Assembly: GCA_020633415.1 (NCBI GenBank)
Contig: JACKDQ010000001.1
Coordinates: 883,259 to 947,258 of the forward strand
From: Deltaproteobacteria bacterium
GTDB taxonomy: Bacteria > Myxococcota_A > Polyangia > GCA-2747355
Direction: 5' to 3'
DNA: 64,000 nt
The position numbers were made by a program, and so were the translations under genes. Positions 60,303 to 64,000 of this stretch are shown in pieces. Positions within the stretch are counted from its first letter, which is position 1. Each line of letters begins with the position of its first letter. The notes under the pieces were generated by a model. That model worked only from the letters and a program-made list of their open reading frames with translations. It was not told the origin of the DNA and ran no database searches.

Positions 60303-62018
60303 ATGGGTATTCGTGGATTCTTGATCGTTGGCGTGAGTGCGCTCGTCGGTTGCCAGGGCGTGATCGGTTCGACGTCGGACGCAGGTGATCTCGAACGATC
60401 GCCAACGATGGCAACTGGACATGGCGCTGCGGTGGTCATCGAGCACAAAGATGGCGTTGGCTATCTGATCGACGTGGTCGCGCTCAAGGGCCAGCTCGAG
60501 CGACGCCAGCAGATCGAGATCAAGGTCGAGGTCGACGGCATCGCTCGCATGCTGAAGCTCAACCGCATGCCGCTGCTCGCCGATGGATATCACTTCGTGC
60601 GCCAAACAGCGACCGGCGCGCAGACCAGCCGGACAACGCGGGCTGCGATTTTCCGCGACGGCCGCGGCAATCTCGTCGCGGTGATCGGCGAGCGGGCCTA
60701 CTTCGCGCTGCGCCAAGCTGACCAGCAGGTGCTGTTTTTGACGCGTGGGCGCAGCGGCGACGACGCGCTGCTGCAGCGCGAAGTCGTGCCGCGCACGACA
60801 GTTGCTGCCGACGCGGTCACAGTGCGAGATGACGAGTTTGCGCCACGCTATCTGGAGCTTGGACAAGTCGCTGACCGAGAATTTTTTCAGCGCTACGCGC
60901 TCGATGGTGACGCACACGCGGTCGAAGCTGAAATGATCGCGCGCGCTGCACTGGTCGCCGATGTGTACCTAGCCGAGCTCAATATTGAGATCAGCTTGAA
61001 CTGGCAAGAGGTTTGGGAACACGCGGGGTCGCCCTACGCCTTGACCTCGGGCAACATCAACACGCTGTGGCAGCAGCTGCGAAACTACTACAACTTCAAT
61101 CAGACCTGTCGCGCCCATGACGCCGTGGTGCTGTGGTCTGGCAAGGCGCTAGCCGCCAACGGTACTGTGACCTGGCAGGGCTCGAAAGCGATGTGTAGGC
61201 CCGAGTCGACGCCGTCACCTTCAACCTACATTGCACTCGGTTTGACTGATGCCTACGCCGTCGTCAAAAACCACCACGGCTTCGCCAGCTGGACGACGGA
61301 AGCCCACGAGCTCGCGCATCTGATCGGCGCGCCGGACCCTGGCGGGGGACCACTCGCCGCGGCGTGTGAGCAGTCCTGCACCTTGATGTGTTACAACTGC
61401 GAAAATGAGCCGCGCTTTGCCGAGATCGTCAAAGAACGAATCAAACTCTATCTTCGCGGTCACAACTTTGCGTTCGACGAAGCTAACGATGCCTGTTTGG
61501 CCAGCCCGCCTCCGCGCAGCGCTGACCTGATACTGTCGGCGACATCTGACGTTTGTGTCGGTCAGCAGGTCGATGTCGTGCTCAGTGGTGCTACTGAGCA
61601 AACATTCTCCGCGTGGGCCAATAGCGCCGAGCTGCAGACAGTGATCAGCGCCAATGGCGCGCAACTCACGGCGCTCACGACCGGGGCGGCGACGGTCGCC
61701 GTTGACCTCGACTACAACTGTGGCATGCGGGTCAGTCGGACGCTGTGGCTCGGCCCGCCCGATCAGCCGACGATTCGTAACCTGCCGCTGAGTGCGTCAA
61801 CGAGCAAGCTTGTCGGCCTACCGGCAACCGGCGCAACCGACTATCGCTGGCGTGCCAGCTTCTCCCAGGGGGCGGCGAATTTTACGCTGCCGTGGGCTAC
61901 CGTCGATGAGCAGGGCCTCGATCCATTGTTGGTGCGCGGCATCGATGACCACGGAACGATCGAGCTCGAAGCAGCCAATCGCTGCGGCGCGTCGGCCCGC
62001 GCCGTGCTTTCCTACTGA
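60303..62018 (+). CDS. Metzincin-type metalloprotease lipoprotein
   Basis: About 571 residues from ATG 60303, preceded by GAGGGGGG (60300 equally possible). Lipobox LVGC. The zinc motif is HELAHLIGAPD (His335, Glu336, His339, Gly342, Asp345): HExxHxxGxxD, with Asp as third ligand as in snapalysins and some other metzincins. A Cys-rich stretch with the possible Met-turn CEQSCTLMCYNC follows, as in M12B/reprolysin-like enzymes. The N-terminal ~200 residues look like a propeptide-type domain, and the C-terminal ~150 residues form Ig-like beta domains. It is likely exported and active at the cell surface; substrate unknown. Confidence 0.8.
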   Translation: MGIRGFLIVGVSALVGCQGVIGSTSDAGDLERSPTMATGHGAAVVIEHKDGVGYLIDVVALKGQLERRQQIEIKVEVDGIARMLKLNRMPLLADGYHFVRQTATGAQTSRTTRAAIFRDGRGNLVAVIGERAYFALRQADQQVLFLTRGRSGDDALLQREVVPRTTVAADAVTVRDDEFAPRYLELGQVADREFFQRYALDGDAHAVEAEMIARAALVADVYLAELNIEISLNWQEVWEHAGSPYALTSGNINTLWQQLRNYYNFNQTCRAHDAVVLWSGKALAANGTVTWQGSKAMCRPESTPSPSTYIALGLTDAYAVVKNHHGFASWTTEAHELAHLIGAPDPGGGPLAAACEQSCTLMCYNCENEPRFAEIVKERIKLYLRGHNFAFDEANDACLASPPPRSADLILSATSDVCVGQQVDVVLSGATEQTFSAWANSAELQTVISANGAQLTALTTGAATVAVDLDYNCGMRVSRTLWLGPPDQPTIRNLPLSASTSKLVGLPATGATDYRWRASFSQGAANFTLPWATVDEQGLDPLLVRGIDDHGTIELEAANRCGASARAVLSY

Positions 62019-62093
62019 GCGCGGTTCTCACTTTGCCGATGACTGGTTTTTCACCAAAGCGGAGATCGCACGAAACGCATCTAAGGGGGGAGT

Positions 62094-63023
62094 ATGGCAA
62101 ATGCAACGACTGTGAGGGGAAGCATGCGAACTGCTGCGACCGTTAGACACCTCGTGTCTCTGGTCTGGTTGCTGGGGCTGATGCCTGTCGGCTGCGACGG
62201 TGCCGCCGCTGACGTTGAGACCCAACGCGATCGCCAGGTATCGGCAGTCATTCCTGCACCAAGCTACGGCCTAGCAGGTTCGCGCCGGATCTACAAATAC
62301 TGGCCACGTCCGGCGCCGACATTGATTGAATTTGGTGCGATCGATGAGAGCTGTCCGGACCCGTACAACTTGGCCGTCGATACGCAAGGTCGACTGTATG
62401 TTGGCGACTTGCAGCAGCGCGTCGCAACGATGACTTGCGCTAGCGGCGTTTGCAGCTGTCGCGCCTACGCGAAACTGCCGGGCAACACCAGCGGTCTGGC
62501 CGTGATGAACATCGCTCAGCGTCAGCGATTGGTCGCGGTGGGGTATGCCAATGTCTGGGTCTACGACGAAGATGCGCGTACTTGGCAGACCTTCGCAACC
62601 GACTGGACACCCGAAGGCGATCTTACCGATGGCGGCGATCATCGCTACGCCGCCGCGCAAGACAGCCGCTTAGTCACGCTCTCATCGAGTTGGCACGCGT
62701 CATCGATAGGTGAGACCGGTCCGCAACCCTTTGGCATCTCGGCGGCGTCGCGCAGCTTGATCAACACATGGAGCAGAAACGGGGAGATTTGGCTCTTCGA
62801 TCTGCAGGCCGACACCAACGAATTGCAGATGTCCACAGAGGAGTCTTGGTACGACGCCGCCTCAAGTCCCACTCCCTCCTGCTATCGCACCGCTGACTGT
62901 GCCTCAGGCCTCACCTGCTGCAAGACAGGATGCGTTGATCTGAAAAGCAGCGTGGAAAACTGTGGTGCCTGTGGAAACAGCTGTGGACCGTTTTCCTGCG
63001 ACAACGGCGCCTGCAGTGGCTAG
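62094..63023 (+). CDS. Lipoprotein with propeller-like middle and a C-terminal Cys module
   Basis: 309 residues from ATG 62094, which follows AAGGGGGGAGT, the same G-run signal as other envelope genes here; ATG 62124 is also possible and gives a shorter n-region. Lipobox PVGC. The middle has propeller-like strands (PYNLAVDTQGRLYVGDL, GLAVMNIAQRQRLVAVGY). The C-terminal ~47 residues (CYRTADCASGLTCC, GCVDLKSSVENCGACGNSC) are the disulfide module common in deltaproteobacterial surface proteins. It is 75 bases after the metzincin gene on the same strand. Confidence 0.75.
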   Translation: MANATTVRGSMRTAATVRHLVSLVWLLGLMPVGCDGAAADVETQRDRQVSAVIPAPSYGLAGSRRIYKYWPRPAPTLIEFGAIDESCPDPYNLAVDTQGRLYVGDLQQRVATMTCASGVCSCRAYAKLPGNTSGLAVMNIAQRQRLVAVGYANVWVYDEDARTWQTFATDWTPEGDLTDGGDHRYAAAQDSRLVTLSSSWHASSIGETGPQPFGISAASRSLINTWSRNGEIWLFDLQADTNELQMSTEESWYDAASSPTPSCYRTADCASGLTCCKTGCVDLKSSVENCGACGNSCGPFSCDNGACSG

Positions 63024-63135
63024 GCGCCGTCCAATGCCGACGCGGCGCCCGAAGGATTCAGAGCGTTTGGTTCCCACCAGTGCGTCGTGCGGCATTACTA
63101 AGGTGGAGCCGATCGGCCAGGGGAGGGAGCTACGA

Positions 63136-63993
63136 ATGAAGTGGAATACAGGCAACTGTAAGATGGCGCGCTATGTTCCTACAACGCTGGCTTGGACGCT
63201 GGCGCTGATCGCCGGCTGCGGTCCGGGCGTGCAGCGCGACAGCTATAGTGCGCGGCTACTGACGAGCGCGCAGAAAGAGTGCTACTACGCCTGTCGCGGA
63301 GGCCCTGACACGGGGCTCGTCTGCTTCGAAAAGTGCGGTGGTGTTTCGGTCGATACGACCGTCGTCGACGATGCGCACCTCGATGCAGGGACGATCGACC
63401 CGGGACCCACTCCAGACGCTGGCAGTGTCGATGCCATTCCCTGCAAAAAGGTGATCAGCGTGCTCGATGTGAAGTGCAATGCCGAATGCATGGTTAGGAC
63501 CAACGACAAGGACAAGTGTTTCACTAGCTGTCAGGTGACGCAATGCGATCCCTGTCAAACCGAGGTCGTCGGGCAACGCGATCCCAAGTGCTACGATGAA
63601 TGCGTGCTAAGAACCGGCGAAAAGGAAAAGTGCAACCACAGCTGCACCACTCCGGTCTGTGTCGACGCGGGTGTTGCACCCGAACCGCCCAGCGGTCCGG
63701 TCGATACGTCGGCGTGCCAGGCGTTGGCTATCGACTGGCAAAAGGCGATCAGCGCCGCTCAGATCTGCGATCCACTGGCGAAGGACCCGCAATGCGCAAC
63801 CCTCGTGCCGCAGTTCCTCGGCTGTGCGGCGAGCTGCGAAGTCGCGGTCAATGACACCACCCCGTTGCAGCGCCTGATCACCGACTTCGTCAAGGCCAAC
63901 TGCCAGAAGTACCCCTCGCCGTGCCCGGTCAACGCCTGTAGCAAGCCGACTGGAAAGTTTTGCAGCGCCAAGGGCCGCTGCGAAGTGCTCTAG
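63136..63993 (+). CDS. Cys-rich lipoprotein, unknown function
   Basis: 285 residues from ATG 63136, preceded by GGGAGGGA; ATG 63163 is an alternative. Lipobox IAGC. The mature part has three related Cys units, each CxxxC separated by ~10-15 residues (ECYYACRGGPD...CFEKC; KCNAECMVRTNDKDKCFTSC; KCYDECVLRTGEKEKCNHSC), that is, a tandem CxxxCxxRTxxKxKCxxxC pattern, with an Asp/Pro linker (DPGPTPDAGSVDA) between the first and the rest. The C-terminal domain has another set of cysteines. CxxxC helical hairpins of this sort can form disulfide-linked helical repeats. It is the last gene of the window, seven bases from the edge. Confidence 0.72.
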   Translation: MKWNTGNCKMARYVPTTLAWTLALIAGCGPGVQRDSYSARLLTSAQKECYYACRGGPDTGLVCFEKCGGVSVDTTVVDDAHLDAGTIDPGPTPDAGSVDAIPCKKVISVLDVKCNAECMVRTNDKDKCFTSCQVTQCDPCQTEVVGQRDPKCYDECVLRTGEKEKCNHSCTTPVCVDAGVAPEPPSGPVDTSACQALAIDWQKAISAAQICDPLAKDPQCATLVPQFLGCAASCEVAVNDTTPLQRLITDFVKANCQKYPSPCPVNACSKPTGKFCSAKGRCEVL

Positions 63994-64000
63994 GACTAGT

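Noticed and set aside
1..64000. Defence island, prophage or transposon
   Set aside because: No transposase, integrase, phage structural gene, restriction system or att-type direct repeats were recognised. AddAB and MutH are repair proteins here.
1..64000. tRNA or rRNA genes
   Set aside because: I checked the intergenic stretches for T-loop type sequences (GGTTCGAAT-like) and rRNA signatures and saw none.

Overview
The window looks like a chromosomal segment of a Myxococcota- or Bradymonadota-type bacterium (the old deltaproteobacterial assemblage). The signs are high GC and dense coding, about twenty secreted proteins and lipoproteins (many Cys-rich) with Asp/Gly/Ala-rich linkers behind the lipobox, MopE-type CDGxDNDC motifs, two MYXO-CTERM-like tails, Hanks-type Ser/Thr kinases, hybrid two-component proteins, a caspase-fold protein, and GTG/TTG starts. 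This is an inference from gene style. No rRNA or tRNA was seen, and no IS element, prophage or CRISPR array.

Layout. 1-8.3 kb: the 3' end of nuoN, then mostly plus-strand envelope proteins, including a TonB-like protein and a MopE/beta-propeller lipoprotein. 8.3-22.7 kb: a long minus-strand run. In order of transcription it holds a small lipoprotein, a propeller lipoprotein, a B12-type radical SAM protein, a lipoprotein, a DUF2344 protein, an SCP2-like protein, a histidine kinase, a response regulator with an ATPase output domain, MutH, a PEGA-domain Ser/Thr kinase, a cyclophilin and a phosphatase-like lipoprotein. 23.2-35.3 kb: a plus-strand run with larB, a glutaryl-CoA-type dehydrogenase, purE, addB, addA, then a translationally coupled GAF histidine kinase and Ser/Thr kinase.

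35.3-41.4 kb, minus strand: a Cys-rich repeat lipoprotein, a WalJ-like hydrolase, an M43-like metalloprotease, a DUF4336 protein, and an envelope-stress style set (Spy/CpxP-like protein, anti-sigma candidate, ECF sigma). 41.5-46.2 kb, plus strand: a 2Fe-2S thioredoxin-like protein, a C2-like lipoprotein, a degenerate M23 lipoprotein, an SDR and a GH130 phosphorylase. Facing it at 46.2-50.8 kb is a glycan set: secreted isoamylase, porin-like barrel and lipoprotein. 50.9-64 kb is an accessory surface region: a second ACHLLF-type lipoprotein, a heparinase II/III-like lyase with a sorting tail, a propeller lipoprotein, a coupled VWA-like/caspase-barrel pair, a metzincin and two Cys-rich lipoproteins.

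The most interesting items are: (i) MutH well outside its usual gammaproteobacterial range, in DNA visibly rich in GATC; (ii) a VWA-like envelope protein coupled by ATGA to a secreted caspase that appears to end in an outer-membrane barrel; (iii) paralogous and modular Cys-rich surface proteins; (iv) kinase pairs that mix His-Asp and Ser/Thr signalling; and (v) several perfect inverted repeats, one of which holds the stop codons of two convergent genes.
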